Part shown: piece after piece, positions 36,324 through 49,906 of the stretch
How positions within the stretch are numbered: position 1 is the first letter of the stretch
Layout of the letters: every line of letters starts with the position of its first letter
Notes under the pieces: generated by a model
Told to the model about the DNA's origin: nothing
Databases searched by the model: none
The model's input: only the letters and a program-made list of their open reading frames with translations
Translations under genes and position numbers: made by a program
Assembly: GCA_033675265.1 (NCBI GenBank)
Contig: JAUJYZ010001280.1
Span: forward strand, 412,501-476,500
Origin: Actinostola sp. cb2023
Taxonomy: Eukaryota > Cnidaria > Anthozoa > Actiniaria > Actinostolidae
Direction of reading: 5' to 3'
DNA length: 64,000 bases

Positions 36324-38998
36324 TGGCCCGGTGCCGAAAGGGAATCCCGATACTGACATGAGTCGAATTGTGCAAATCATCTAGTTTAGATGCCACCACA
36401 TGTTCAGAGTCAGTTATAATGAAAATTACAATGTCACTATTAACTAATGATTACTACTAGTTCATTTGCATGGGGTGGAGTTGGCAGATAATTGCAGTAC
36501 CGGAGATTACTCGGACTGTATCCCTTGCGCAGTGCTATGCGGAAAACCTCAGTCATGGATGCCGCGGTTCATTTCAGTGATGGCCTTGGCCGTTCTAAAG
36601 CTCCAGGATGACTGCATTATTTTCTGAATGCTGTGTTGTTACATATAACGGAAATCCGTATTTAAACTGATGTTGACGGAAGCGTTCGGCGTTGAAGCTC
36701 TATGGTTTTCCAACGAGGTGTTGAATGAATTGATGATGACCTGTTTCTATTCAGTATCTTGTGTACCTCTTTAAAAATAAGACAGAAAACCCATGGCGCC
36801 TTCGGCTATCTTGGTATTTTATGAAGTAAATCGGATCTCAGTTGGCTGTCTATTTGTTGATGAATTGCCATCAGTTGGTTTTTCGAATTTTAATTTTCCA
36901 CAGAATAAGGTAGATAAAACTGCAAGGTATTTGACCTATTTTATCTTGTTTCGTCATACTTCGATAGTGCATTTCAGTCAAACCAATTACACACTAAGAA
37001 TTACGGAGAAGCCTTATGCATTCCTACCCTGCTTGGTAGCACTCGGGAAGAGATAGCCGACTCAGCCAAGCAGGGTAATGCGGCATTCCCCACCTCCCAC
37101 AAGATGCCGTGACTGTGGCCCTCGTCGAACTTGGTCCAAGTCCAAACACAACATACAGATTTGCGAATGGGTTTTTGATGGCACAAACTATATGGGTCAG
37201 CCAGTCTTTACTGCAGAAGAATTACAGTATGTTTATGCCATTTCTGATTCTCGATGTTGCAAGTGGTTCACTAAAAATGCCTATAAACAAACCAGGAAAA
37301 TTACGGCTGGGAATTGTTAGTTTACCGGCTCTGGTTTCAGATTCCTGATAATCGTGAAGTGCGCTTAGCGCTTTGAAGTCTTCCAGCGGAGAGGTTGCTG
37401 CTACAAATCCTGCAAAAGGTGACTGGGATGAACTTGTAGGAAAAAAATTGAACAGAGGAAAGCGTCCACAAGGACAATATAGGGGAAAGAGAAGCCAAGG
37501 AAAAAGTTATTTGTGAGAGGGCGGGTGCATTCATGCATTTTAGGATGTACTCAAACTTTCTATAAACAGTTCAAGTACTTAGTCGGTAAAATTAAATTTG
37601 ATATGCAGCCAATTGGTGGGCTGTGTGATATACGAATTATGAGAAAGGGTGTACAGCGAAAGAGAATAAAACGACGTCGGTCTCCTGTCCCTCGGGCCAT
37701 CCTGATACGTTTGGTCGGCTAGCTGGGTCATTATTTCCCACCCCAACATTATCCTTGACCACTGCATCCTGCTGCTCGCCGCGCTGCATAAACAAAGGGC
37801 GTTAACTTACAAAAAAAAGGTCGGAAAACTAATATTATATAAATATATGATATAAAGCTTTGCAGTTGAAATTTAAACTACGAAGTGACATAGCACTGGT
37901 GAAAGTTTCCTCTTGAATAAAGTCGTTCTTACATTACGTAAAGTCCGAAACGGATTTGCGTGGTGACCGAAAACCTGTCAGTATTAAATAAATCTCACCA
38001 CCTGTAAACTGATTAAAGAACTTTACAGCATTTTCAGATATTCTACTGAATTTTCCCTAGAAATCTTGCGAAGTTGATCTGAACCTGGATGAGGTCATGA
38101 AAAAAAAAAATAATAACTGAAGTATCAAATTACTCAAAGATCAACATTGCACGTGATGTATGCTGAAGTTTCAAATAGTTTGTAGCAGGTTTTGTTGACA
38201 GATAAAAGAAGATTGTTGGTCCACTGAAAGTCTTTAGTTTCAAAATCTCGAGTCAAATGATATTTTAAGGAGTGAAGCTAGATTTCATGTAAGGGGGTTC
38301 AGAATTAATAGAGTGATTGACTGACAAGTTATTTTAATTATCTTGAATGAAACATCAAAGGATGCGAAACCAACACCCTGCAAAGTAGCATTTCCTTTAC
38401 ACTACGAATGACGTCGACAAACATGAAATGGCCGATTCGGGTTTTGACTCATGCAATGTGTTTTTAAACAAAACATTTGCGTAATCGTCGTTGTACATAA
38501 TTTTTTTTCTTGCTCCAAGCACATCCTGTTCCAAGATTCTTTATTTGGGTCAAACTCAACAGCTTACGCCCTTGTGGGAAACGAATTGTACTTCATTGTA
38601 CTTTTACAGCGTCGCATCCATAAGAGATTGCTGTATTTTGACTAGCCATGCTTTGGGAAGGAAATATAAGATCATAACATACTCATCGTGTCGATACCCT
38701 GCTTCTTTTAAGCATCATCGTATCTTCGTGCACGTGTGAGGTCTTTCATTCTCAATGTTTAGGCATTTGATGTATGTCATTGCATTTGACATCCATTGTC
38801 CTCTCAATAGACCAATCGTTACTCGAATATACCCATTGACTAACTGAGACCCTACATCGATTCACCCAATAGGAAGCGCTCTTTTATCTACCAATTATAT
38901 TTACAAACATTTGGCAACATTCGATCGACATTCGGTCTGTTTATTGACATACGATAGAGAGCGTTTGTAACTAGTACAAGCAAGGTGCGTTTAGGATC
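36324..38998. other. Upstream region of PSKH1, no other gene recognised
   Basis: A short inverted pair TACCCTGCTTGG / CCAAGCAGGGTA at 37027-37077 may be one more small MITE. An open frame at 37109-37348 (+) is rich in hydrophobic residues, but I cannot assign it. No clear TATA box was placed for PSKH1. Confidence 0.35.
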
Positions 38999-39046
38999 AT
39001 GGCAAGTAGTATACGATATTCATTCTCTTTGCCGTTGAGAATTTGA
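38999..39046 (+). promoter_or_regulatory. Upstream ORF before PSKH1 (15 codons)
   Basis: ATG at 38999 opens a 15-codon frame ending in TGA at 39044-39046. It stops 4 nt before the first in-frame ATG (39051) and 10 nt before the likely true start (39057). If it is in the 5' UTR it could damp or steer initiation. The 5' end of the transcript is not known from sequence. Confidence 0.45.
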
Positions 39047-39056
39047 TAAAATGACG

Positions 39057-42000
39057 ATGGGTTGCGGCAGTAGTACGAAAATAGTCAACGATTCCCCTTC
39101 AGATCGTAAAGTAAAGACAACTTTGCTCCCCGAAGGTAATACATCACATGAAGCTTACTCGAATGGAAACAAGGGTAATGTAAAAAGAAAACTCACAGAA
39201 AAGAGAGTCAAAGGCGCCAAATTTAGTGCTAGATATGATACTAGAGTCACCGAAAAGTATTCCATCAAGGCACTCATTGGTAAAGGATCTTTTAGCAAGG
39301 TGGTTCGAGTCGAACACAAAGCCACCAAACAACCGTACGCCATCAAAATGATAGAGATACAAGAAGGGAAAGATTCCTTTGAATCGGAGTTAGCTGTTTT
39401 AAGAAGAGTTCAACATAGTTATGTTGTACGCCTGTATGAGGTCTTCGAGAGCAAAAACAAGGTGTACTTGGTAATGGAGCTCGCTACAGGCGGCGAACTA
39501 TTCGAACGTATAGTTAGCAGAGGGTATTTCACAGAGCGGGACGCAACACACGTTCTTTACATGGTGCTAGAAGGAGTTGGTTATCTTCACTCCTTGGGAA
39601 TAACACACCGGGATCTTAAACCTGAGAATTTACTCTACTATCATCCTGGTAATGATTCCAAGATTATGATAACTGACTTTGGTTTGTCCAAGCTGAAGAA
39701 AAGCCCGGACGATAGTACCATGGAGACCACTTGTGGTACACCAGAGTACATCGCTCCCGAAATCCTGATGAGTAGGCCTTATACAAATTCTGTGGACATG
39801 TGGTCAATTGGAGTTATTTCGTACATATTACTTAGTGGAGCTATGCCCTTCGCGGACGACAACAGAACACGATTGTATCGAGCCATTCTCATGGCGAAGT
39901 ATAACTATTCATGCGAGGTATGTTTAAATAGCATCTTAGTGTTAAGATAATTACACTTTTGTGTTATTGCATGACCTAACTATGTTATACACTTAGGATA
40001 AAGAGTTGTGACATGTTCCCCAACCTGTATGTTAATTTCCAATGACAAACTCGATGTCTGGTGTTTTTCCCCCCATTTATCATCGGTTTGTTGTTACTCC
40101 TTGAAGTGTTTCTAAGATGAGTCGGAATATTAAACCAAGAGCTGTTCCTGTGGTGCTTTCATTCAGTGAGTTTGCCGGAGGTCGCAGTTACTAGAGCATT
40201 TCCAACGTACAATATTCATTGTTTATTATATTATACATGGGGGGGACATTTCCGTGGTTGGAAAGAGTTTCATGCTCAATTGATCTGCTTTGATTGCCGA
40301 TTAGATTATTTACATTGATCATGGAGACGAAGCAAGGTGGAATGTGTTTATCGTAAGTTGGTTTAAAACTTAAAATTGTATAGAGTTGGCTATCGTGTCA
40401 AGCTCTTGTTTGGTTGTTTGGCCTAAATTGAATGCCATCAAAGGACCTATAAAGGTTACTGCCCCCGAAAGGATCCTTTGTTAACAAGAATGCGCAACAT
40501 AAGACACAGCCAATAGGTCTGGAACGTTCTAATAAACGTAATGAGTCTTTTCCTACCACGCAAACCATTTATCTCTCTGGAAACCCTTCAAATTATTTTA
40601 CTTTACTTTTTCTAACATGAGAACCTGTAAAACTGTGCAAGTATCGAACTAGAGATCGGGTTTACAATCACATACGGTACACAAGGCGGACGATCTCATT
40701 TGTTATCGGTTCTGTATACATGATACGAACTTCCTGCACCGAGTGTCTCGCAATGTTATTGTTCATCAGAGCCATATGGTGTAAACAATAAATTGTACAT
40801 GTCTCCTCGAGATCGTATTGTCTCATACATTTGACGACTCACGAGCCCTACGACGTTAAATTTACTACTGTCGCGTCGCCCAATGTTTTGAGGCTTGTAG
40901 AGATACGAGTAGGATTACATGCAAGTCATATTAAATTATTATTATAATATTATTATATGTCGTATGGCATTTGAGCAAGATTCCACCGCTGCCTTGCTGA
41001 GAGGTCGAGAAATGGGCATCTTTTACGGGAGATATCACTTTATTACATATTAAAATTGCCGAGTGATCTGCAGGGACTCGACTCTGACAATCAATATAAC
41101 ACCGTCACCGTTTGCTATCGTATTATACTACAACGGTACGATCACAAGACTGATCGCGCGTTTCCTGCGGTATGTTCAAGCTGGTAATCCCATAAACATG
41201 AACTGCATAGTTTTCGCATATTTGTTGTTGGAAGTAAACAAACGGAGGAAATATCTCGTGTAGTCCCCATGTATTTGTATAAAGGCCACTGACATGTGAT
41301 TTGTATAAAGTGGACAACCGTTTCTAGCGCTGATCACGATACAATAAATAACACAATGCTTAGGTAAAGTTCAAGTATGAAAGTCCATATAGTTTTAGTC
41401 CCTTATCTGAAAATACGCTCTTAACTCCTTTTGGCATGTGTTCAAATGCATGTTAGATAATATTTGGCTCTCAACTCTTCTGTTGAGGCACGCCTTCTTC
41501 TACAGATATCACTGGTGTGTGAAAGTGTCTCTGCTGAGTAATATTTGACACTGTAGCATGTTTTCCAATGCTTTTTCTTCAATCCAATCTACTGGTGTGA
41601 ATACTAAACGCACTATCAAATTATAAGGTGTTATTTAATCCTTAACTAGTGTGTTTACCATAGTAATTCCACAGTCATGAAAAGTCATTCTCGAAGTAGA
41701 TTAATTCCCTTCTCAAAGTGGATATAAATGGCATGTGAAAAAAAAAGGTTTGAGAACATCATTTATTTGTTTTGTTTTGATTGCATTTTTTTCACATGTA
41801 CACTTGATGGGGTGAAATTTTAATTTCAAATGGTGTTATTAGGTATTAGGTGTTTGCATTTGTTACTCTGTGTATGATGTACTGACATAGGGCACTACTA
41901 TTATGACTAATAAATAGCACATCAAGATGAACCTGGTGAAGATCAAAACCATCACTGACATTGCGTGAATGTAAAACATCTTTCAACATTTGAAGCATTC

Positions 42001-42750
42001 TTGAATGCCTTTAGATGTTTGAGTTCTCCTTATTACAAGGCAAGGTTTCTCAGTGAGAAGATTGATTAGGTTAATGTGTTTTTATAGTATGTTTATTTAG
42101 TGAGAGTAGTGTTAAAAGTTTCTTATGGGTTAACCAACTTTGTCTTTAACTACTAGAGATGACCATAATGATCTGCTTCAATTAGTTGTCATTTTTCACA
42201 TACCTGGACGGTAATGCTCAGTATGCAATAATAGACCTGACCTTTTTATCCTAACCATTCAATTATGGCCAAGTTCAAGCTTGTTACTCTTTGTTACATC
42301 TTTAATAAGGAGTCTGATCAATAAAAATTATATTATTATGTGAGGCATGATAAACGAAGCAAAAGAAAGAAAATGAAGAATGCATGAACTTTTTCATTGA
42401 AATATTCAAAAGTGAGAGTGCTCCCTTCCCCTAAAAAAATATAAGAGAAGATGAATCAGATTCAATTTCAGTGTAATTTCTGAATTTGTAGAGTCTGTTG
42501 TTTCAGATGCCAATGTGAAGGTCAAAACTGACACTGAATGGCCTAACTACACATTGATGATCTTGGCATGTGTCTTTGAAAGATAGAAACTATTTTCTAA
42601 GTTTATTCAAAATTATTGTCCCTGCAGGGTTTTGGCCAGAAGCCAAAACCGGAGGATCAGAGGCACATATACATGTAGAAATACCCACATATAGTAAGTG
42701 GGTATACGACTAGACGAGATTAAAGTTCCAAGGCAGCACTGGGTAATTAA

Positions 42751-42783
<33 letters not shown>

Positions 42784-45386
42784 TGTATAAGAAAAATCAG
42801 CGATATAAAGTTACGACGTTTCAACATCGTCAGATGTCATTATCAAGTAAATGTCAGTGTCAATGCTTAAAATAACATTCGAAAAATATGTACATATATT
42901 TACATATATTTTAACTACTAAGGTGACAATAATAATAATAATAATAATAATAAATTACCAAGAGACTATGGGTAATTTATAGACACATACACAGGAATTC
43001 CAAATGTCACCTGAAATTTACTTTGCAGTGTCTCTATTATTACGGCAATCTTGTGAGCATTTCAATCTCTATATGGCGATCATTATAGTAGATATTGCTA
43101 TTATGGCACTAATTTTTAAGTAAACTTGCTACATGACAATCATCATATTTGTTGTACAATGATCATTGAAGTCAAACAACAACAACACTTGTTTTCTATC
43201 AAGTTTGAGCATTATCAGTTCTAAAGTATATAGGCTCATTACTGTGCACGTGTTACATGTGAATCTATGGAAACATCTCCAATGGGGTGCTGGAATCCCG
43301 CTGGAGATCCAACAAGACTTTTGTATCAATGTCAAAGGTTTTAGGGACAATTTAGTGAGAACTACGACAAGTAATCAAATGCGTGTGTATCTGGAACTGT
43401 TCTGAAAAAAGAGCATTCAATTTACCAGTAATTAATAATAATGAAGGAAATTTGGAGAAACAAGCTTTCTGCTTTCGATGCAGAGTAATTTATTAATGTA
43501 AAAAAAAATCAAAATTAAAGATGCAGATTTTGTAGGGAAGGTGATTCAATATATCTAATGTAGACTATATAAAATACTGGATATCAAAATATGTCTGCAT
43601 GTCCACCAAAAACGACTATATATTTAAGTTATAAACAATTTTGTAATTACAAGACCTCCCTCGCTCCAAGACCCTCAGTGGTTAGAGTGCCTGACTAGTA
43701 TCCAGGAGGTCATGGGTTCAATTCCTGTCTGGGCTTGGATTTTTCGGAGTCTTTACTATGCAAATCACTAGTGATAAATTGCCTGCCAGAAATTTGAACC
43801 GGCGGCGAGAGAATTTGTATGATGTGATCACAAAATATTTGTCTCCTGATCGAACGTTGAGTCAACATTTCTTCTTGAAATGATTAAGGGAGATGTCAAC
43901 AGGTAAAACATGTGATTAAACAAGAAAGGGTCTTTAAAGGTTGACTCAACGTTCGATCACGAGACAAATATTTTGTGATCACGTAATACAAATTGTCTTG
44001 CCGCCGGTTCGAATTTATGGCGGCCAATTTCCCACTCTAGTGATTTGCGTAGTATTTACAATTGACGAAACACTACAAATTACTTTACGGGCTATGTATT
44101 TGTCCATGCAAATTTACATGTGTCTTAATAACAACAAGCCTGCAGCCGGACATCAGACATCTGTCCAGTAAATTTGATATTTTGACCAGTGAACTCAGTC
44201 TGGTTAGACACACTGACTGCAACCTTCTGCTATGATATGGAATAAATATTTTCCTAACAAGTCTATGAAAAATTGATGATCTAATATCTTTGTATAATAT
44301 TATGTCTTTCAGCCATGGAATGATGTCTCAGATTTAGCCAAAGATTTTATCAACAAGTTGCTGGTGCTTGAACCAGAGAAAAGGCTGTCAGCAAAGGAAG
44401 GACTAAAGCACCCGTGGATTGCTTCGTTTGCAGCCTCTTCAAGCTTTAAGAATTTGCATGGCTCGATTAGTTCAAACTGGCTGAAGTCATCATCCAGGCT
44501 CAACAGTGCCAAATCAAACCGGTCAAAGAGATCCAGCAGGTCTTCAAGATCAGGAAAATCCATGCTTTCAAGACGCAAACAATCCACTCCTTCACAACAG
44601 CAGAAGGGATCTGATCTTCAAGAGAAGCAAGCCACAATTATTCAAAGTGTGGCAATTGGCCTCCCAGATTCCTGCAAGCCTAAGACCACTCATCTAAAGT
44701 TAACAAAGCAGCTTGTGGAAAAGCTTCAGTCTGTTGCTAAGGAGGAATTAGTGGAGTTTCCTGTTGTTTCAGAAAGTAATGATGATCAAAGTAGTGTACA
44801 AACCAGTGATCCAATCAATCAAAGAGGTGCTTACACAAGTAGTGGGTATATAGTAAGTGAAACACAGCATCTTCTTCAAATTCCTTCATCATCACATATG
44901 AGATTACCCGATGTTGCACAAAGGAATGATGTTGTATTAGGTGTTGATGCACCAATGTCTGATGCTGACACTGCAAGATTTCCCACCTTTCCTCCTTTAG
45001 AGCAATCATATTGTAATATCAATAGTGATATTGAAAGCACACTTCAATTCCCTGCTATGCTACAAATGTCAAGATTAAGTAAGTTATCTGAGCGAGATGA
45101 GGATATGATGGACAGTCATGATCATTTTAGTCCCAATGCTCATTCAACAACTTTGACATCCAATAATTATTTTACTCCTCTAAGAGAAACACATCAAAGA
45201 AACAATTTCTTTAGTGAGAGTCCTAATATACCACCAAAGCCTTTTGCTATGGATGTAGATTGTTCAAATGAAGGAACTATCAGTTCTGGATCTTCCATAG
45301 TTTCAACTAGTCAAGCCAAGCCTACAAGACTTAAACCAAAGATGTCACCTAATGCTAACAGAAACAAGGTGTCTTGCAGTTTCTGA
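39057..45386 (+). CDS. PSKH1: Protein serine kinase H1-like (CAMK group), two exons
   Basis: The exons are 39057-39917 (287 residues) and 44313-45386 (357 residues plus stop), joined in phase 0 as ...YSCE|PWNDVSDLAKDF. The chosen start gives MGCGSS, the myristoyl/palmitoyl signal of PSKH1; an in-frame ATG lies 6 nt upstream. The kinase domain starts near residue 68: glycine loop GKGSFSKV (75-82), Lys97 in YAIKMIE, catalytic HRDLKPEN (184-191), DFG (207-209), TTCGTPEYIAPE (224-235) and VDMWSIGV (247-253). After the domain the SSSFKNLHGSIS segment and an Arg/Ser-rich tract follow the vertebrate protein, but about 220 further residues continue beyond the usual end (644 in all against 424 in human). 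The known family acts at the Golgi and in splicing-speckle organisation. All catalytic residues are present. Confidence 0.95.
43663..43735 (+). repeat. tRNA-Thr-derived SINE head
   Basis: CCTCAGTGGTTAGAGTGCCT matches a type-2 promoter A box and D arm. GACTAGTAT gives a threonine AGT anticodon loop, and GGGTTCAATTCC is a good B box and T arm. The acceptor stem does not pair and the anticodon stem has a mismatch, so it is not a functional tRNA. The following TTGGATTTTTCGGAGTC is typical of a SINE body. Confidence 0.7.
43745..44060. repeat. Inverted repeat next to the SINE
   Basis: The arms include GAACGTTGAGTCAACATTTC and GGTTGACTCAACGTTCGATC, plus ATTTGTATGATGTGATCACA and its diverged complement, centred near 43900. 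It may be two SINE tails in opposite orientation, or a MITE. Confidence 0.55.
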
Positions 45387-46390
45387 GATTAGGTAAGAGT
45401 TAGTGAAGGCCTTCTTGCAAATAAGGGAATACCAACAACTTTTCAAACAACTTTTGATCATGTTACACAATTTCCAATTTTGTGTTGTTTTGAGAGTTTT
45501 GAAAAATTGTTGTTTGTACAGTATTTGGGCCTTTAGTTTAACAGTTTTAACTGGTAATCACAGTTAGCATAACATTTACCTCAGTACCTAATATTTTCTA
45601 CCAATAACTGCATATTTTTAGGTGTTTTACCTATGTATTCTTACTATGTATTTTATTCATTATTTTCATATAAAATGTATTCTTCTTATCTATTGCATAT
45701 TTACTCAAAAACTAAAGTCTATACTGTCTGCATTTACTAATTACTAATATATTGTTTATGGGGCTCAGTGAGTTCTTTATCAACAAAGGGATAACTATAA
45801 TCTATATAGATTTTAAAATATTGGATGAGGATTTACTTCAAAAAGTGTGAATCAGACAATCTTGAAAGCATATTTTTAGATAGCATATAGCTTTTTAGCC
45901 CTGGTTGTCTTAAGAATATTATTACTAAAGGAGAACTAAATTGATTTAAACTTGAATTCTATAGGCTGAATAAAATATTATAGTCCACAAAATTCACTGT
46001 TACACCATACTAATGTGATTATAATTTCATATACTATCTCTGGTGTACAAAGTTTGTAAAAAGTTTCAGTTGATTAATTATGAAAAATTCACATCTAAAT
46101 GTATAAAGAATTTGAAGGAGAACAGAAGATGCAGTTTATTTAACGGAAAAGTAGATTGATATTTTCTGGGTGACGCTAAGTCATAAACCATACTCATGTA
46201 CATGCAGCTATCAAAATAAAATTTGTGAACTAAAAATGAAATAGAAAGGTAACTAGTGCATAACAATATTAACTTCAGTTCTCCTTTAAATGTCCTGTAA
46301 TTAAATCACGCATGATTGAGAATTACTATATTTGTATATAAATGTAGGAATATTGTAAAATATGTAAATAAAATAATTAAAGATTCAGCC
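45387..46390 (+). other. Probable PSKH1 3' UTR, with MITE-like pair
   Basis: AT-rich sequence follows the PSKH1 stop. AATAAA at 46367-46372 is one candidate poly(A) signal; others exist. An inverted pair TAAAGGAGAACTAAATTGA (about 45926) and TTAACTTCAGTTCTCCTTTA (about 46269-46288) suggests a MITE in the UTR. Confidence 0.45.
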
Positions 46391-49300
46391 AGCTTTTGAA
46401 AGGACATTTCCTTATGCTTAAGTTGAACAACAGTTTATCATCATGATGCCTTTAAGAAATGGCCTTTCAAAAGCTTACTATTTCAGATGATATTATGTAA
46501 TAGTACAAATGTAATGACCAGTATATTAATTATTAAAACAAAATGTATTTATTTTATTATGGGAAAACATATTCAGGTAAAAGTATTGTGGCACTTTGCA
46601 AGCAATAATCAATGTCATATAAATGTGGTAAATTCAAAATGAATTTTGTTTCTAACAAACAGTATACATATACTATTGAAAGCTTATTACCTATAGTTCA
46701 TTCTGTAAGTTCAGAGTACGTGTCTGATATTTTACTGTGTACATGATGGCATTCATCATAAATAATAAGGACCTTACACAATAGGACGGCACAAGGACAG
46801 CAACAGAGAACATCTAGCATGACCATTGTGACAGCTGTCACCTGATCCTTGTGTCGTCCTGTTGCGTATTACTGTAATTAAAGTGTCATTTGTGTTATTG
46901 AAAGCTTCATAGTACATGTATATGCAATTTGTTGAAAAATCAAAGGGGATTGCATTTACATGTACATTTCAGTTAAATCAAAAATATTAATTACAATATT
47001 ACTTTTTACTACACAAATTTAATATAAAAAGATTCATTTAGATAAAAGAGTTTGTTCTCCTTTTATATTCAGTATATTATAATATTATGTTGTCAGTGTT
47101 ATGAAAGCATTTTCAACATAATGTATTTCAAAGTAATGTAATATGTACATTTACAGAGGAAAAATTTGTACCAATTCAAAAGTATTTTTGATTTATTATT
47201 GTAATGAGCGAAATGAAAAACTATTGAAAACTACATGCATTGTCGTTGACGATATGCACGTTTTAGTGATTCTATATTAATACAGGGCCATAGCCGCCAG
47301 TACGGTTCTTTTCCAATTTCGTAGGGTGTTGGGGGATGGTGTGTGTCTTGAGTGATTGGTGTGTGTCTTGAGTGATTATATTATTTTTTCCCCAATTTTG
47401 AAAACCGGACCATTAACCGGACCACTCATAAACTGACAGCTATGGCCCTGTAATATGTAGATGCAAATTGTGTCAATCTATGTCTGATTCTCAATTAGAT
47501 TGCTCTCAATTTCCATAATATACCCCGGTAATAGATTTACTGAAACAGACAACTAGGACAACAAATGGGCTAGCTGGATCAAGTGTATTCTATGCAGCCG
47601 TTTTTAGCTGGGAGCGTTGCGTGATGGAACTAAAAACAGCTGGGTAGGAGACTACCAGTAACTACAATTGTAGTTCAAGTGAAGAAGGACCTTATGACAT
47701 TTTCATAAGAGTGTGCTTTTTGTCAATATATCTGCCACATCTCTCTCATGTTGTTGACAGTTCACTAAGAGTCATACTACCAAGAGATTGGCAATAGCCT
47801 TTGGTCTGAAAGCTATGGGGCCTGGAGTTTTCAAATTTTCTTGTGTGGACAAGCACATTTTTTGAATGTCATAAGTTCCCTTTTCATTTGATGTTGGTCC
47901 AGGGTGTGAGTTCAACAGATACGTAAACAGTCAACTATTTAACCACTTTATATATACCAGCAGATATACAATGTATAACACCACAATGACAAAAAGAGCA
48001 TTATTTTTGTACTTATCTTATTATCAAACTACTTATACAAGCATGTTCTCACTTCTTTGTCACAAAATAATAAAATCAAGTGTACTACATCATGTCATTG
48101 TGTTTAATTGATCCTGTCTTTAGTTATGTACGTTTTATAAATCATTGAAGCTACAATGTTAGGTCTGCCATTTAATGACCACCTCTGAATTTCCAACTAT
48201 CTTCTTCCCTTACCCATTTCCCCCTTAAAGGGGTTATCTCGGTGCACTGAGCTTGGGATACCTGTGCTTATAGAATCCCTATTGGCTAGGGCAGCCAAAA
48301 AACATCCCCCTCTCAAATCACAAGAAAAAGGAACCCAGAAGGAAAAATTATAGGAACATGCTGTTCCTGCGATCAAGTAATCAGATGTGAATAATGATAA
48401 TATTGAAAGATTCTTGCAGTGAATTAAAGCTTAATGTTTAATATTTGAATAGCCATGAGCCTCACAATTCCAGTGCAAAGCAGGCCCTAGTTGTTGAAAC
48501 ACTAGTGAAGAGAATTTATCCACTGGATAAGGATTAATCTATGCTATCCACCATTTGAACAATTAAACGGTGCCAGGTTAATCAAGGTGTAGGTTAATAG
48601 GTGTATTGTATATACATGTATGAACTTCTCATGATCAATGGTAAAAATGAATGTTCTCTGGAAAACACCAGCTATGCAGGACGCATTGGGCCATATCCAG
48701 TTGGATGATTGATACATATGAAGTATTTAGAGAATACAGCAAAGTTTATATTATTATATTAAGGGAAAAGCAATATTTTCACTTTGCATTGATGAAATCG
48801 AAGTAAAAGTATATGTCTCACATGGCTTGAGTTTCATATCTTATTTCATACCCAGTTGAACATACATATGTAAACATGCACAATGGAATGTAGAATGCTC
48901 ACGATTCAGCTGTGTAAAAAAAAGAGACAGTCCAATACATTTACACATTCCGCATGCTCAAACACAGGAAAGCTATCAAACCCAGATGCGTGCATACAAA
49001 TGTATAGAGGTTATGTTTTACAATTAGCCTCAGGAGAAGTGCATGGTTGGGCTGCCTGTGTCTCACTAGCTAGAAACATTCAGAAAGGCTAGTCCTATTC
49101 CTTTGCAGATTTTATTGAAGAATTTTATCTGTGAGTTGCCCCCCTCTTTTTACCCTCTCCCTCCTTCATTGTTCCTTTGGCTTGAAGTGGTAAAAAGGAC
49201 AGGCCTGGAAATGCTTTTGTTTGCCTTTGATTGAACAGAGAGATGGCCACCGTTCCCAAAGGCAAAGGCGAGAGATGAAATATAGGAATCTGTAAAGTTA

Positions 49301-49688
49301 TAAACTTCAATGAAGAAAACAAGCACTTCAGGAATCCTTTTAATAGATAATAAGAGGAAAAAAGAACCCACCCAGTGCAAAAAGAAAGAATGAAGAAGGG
49401 AAGCTACATTTTAAGTTTAAAAAGAGAAGCTAGCCTACAATGTACCTTGCGTAGTTGCGACATCTGTCGAGATACTGATGAAAATACAAACAAAATATCG
49501 ACAAAACTTACCTTGCGAATCTTCTTTTTAGCTCTTTTTCCAAAAAGAAGGAAAGCTTCTCAAATAAAGCGTTTTTAGAGGGACAAACTCGAGAGTAAAT
49601 CAGAGTAAAACTGTTTCTACTCTCTCTGTCAGTTTGTGTCTGACTTCAAATTCAGTGGGAAATGCCGGGGCGCGTTTGGCATCAAAAG
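46391..49688. other. PSKH1-E2F spacer
   Basis: No gene was recognised. The spacer contains an inverted pair at about 46391-46475 (AGCTTTTGAAAGGACATTTC and its mirror), a diverged pair at 46776-46865 (GGACGGCACAAGGA / TCCTTGTGTCGTCC), and the TACAGGGCC MITE listed below. Confidence 0.5.
47281..47452. mobile_element. CAGGGCCATAGC MITE, about 170 bp
   Basis: The ends TACAGGGCCATAGC and GCTATGGCCCTGTA are perfect inverts. If the element proper is CAGGG...CCCTG, the flanks read TAATA on both sides, a 5-bp duplication as at 238-740. No ORF is present. Confidence 0.65.
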
Positions 49689-49705
49689 CCCGCGCGCGGG
49701 AAAAA
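49689..49705 (+). promoter_or_regulatory. E2F-type site 1 upstream of the E2F gene
   Basis: CCCGCGCGCGGG is a 12-bp palindrome followed by AAAAA. GCGCGGGAAAAA is the reverse complement of the E2F consensus TTTSSCGC extended by T and G/C. It lies about 575 bp before the E2F start codon. Confidence 0.55.
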
Positions 49706-49906
49706 TGTTGAGTGACGGGAAATTACCATCTCAAATTACTATATTTACCTTGAAAATTAAAATTATAGAAACAGTTAATACCATTCTCTTCTCAATCGGT
49801 TTATTCTTAATTCGTTTATATATTTTTTCTTTTTAAATAAGTGATTTTCATTGAAACAAAGTGAATTTCGCATAAACACGGTTTTGTTAAAACCGGCTTA
49901 GTAAAA

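Larger units (their letters stand above)
39918..44312 (+). other. PSKH1 intron, 4.4 kb
   Basis: The donor is GTATGT at 39918 and the acceptor TATGTCTTTCAG ends at 44312. The intron holds TAA/AAT microsatellites (about 42750-42783 and 42930-42953) on either side of a diverged ACGTTTCAACATCGTCAGATG repeat, the tRNA-like SINE at 43663 and an inverted repeat at 43745-44060. Nothing coding was seen. Confidence 0.8.

Noticed and set aside
37109..37348. 79-codon hydrophobic ORF (+)
   Set aside because: No recognisable family, no clear splice partners; left unassigned.
43663..43735. Functional tRNA-Thr gene
   Set aside because: A and B boxes are good, but the acceptor stem does not pair and the anticodon stem has a mismatch. 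The downstream sequence looks like a SINE body.
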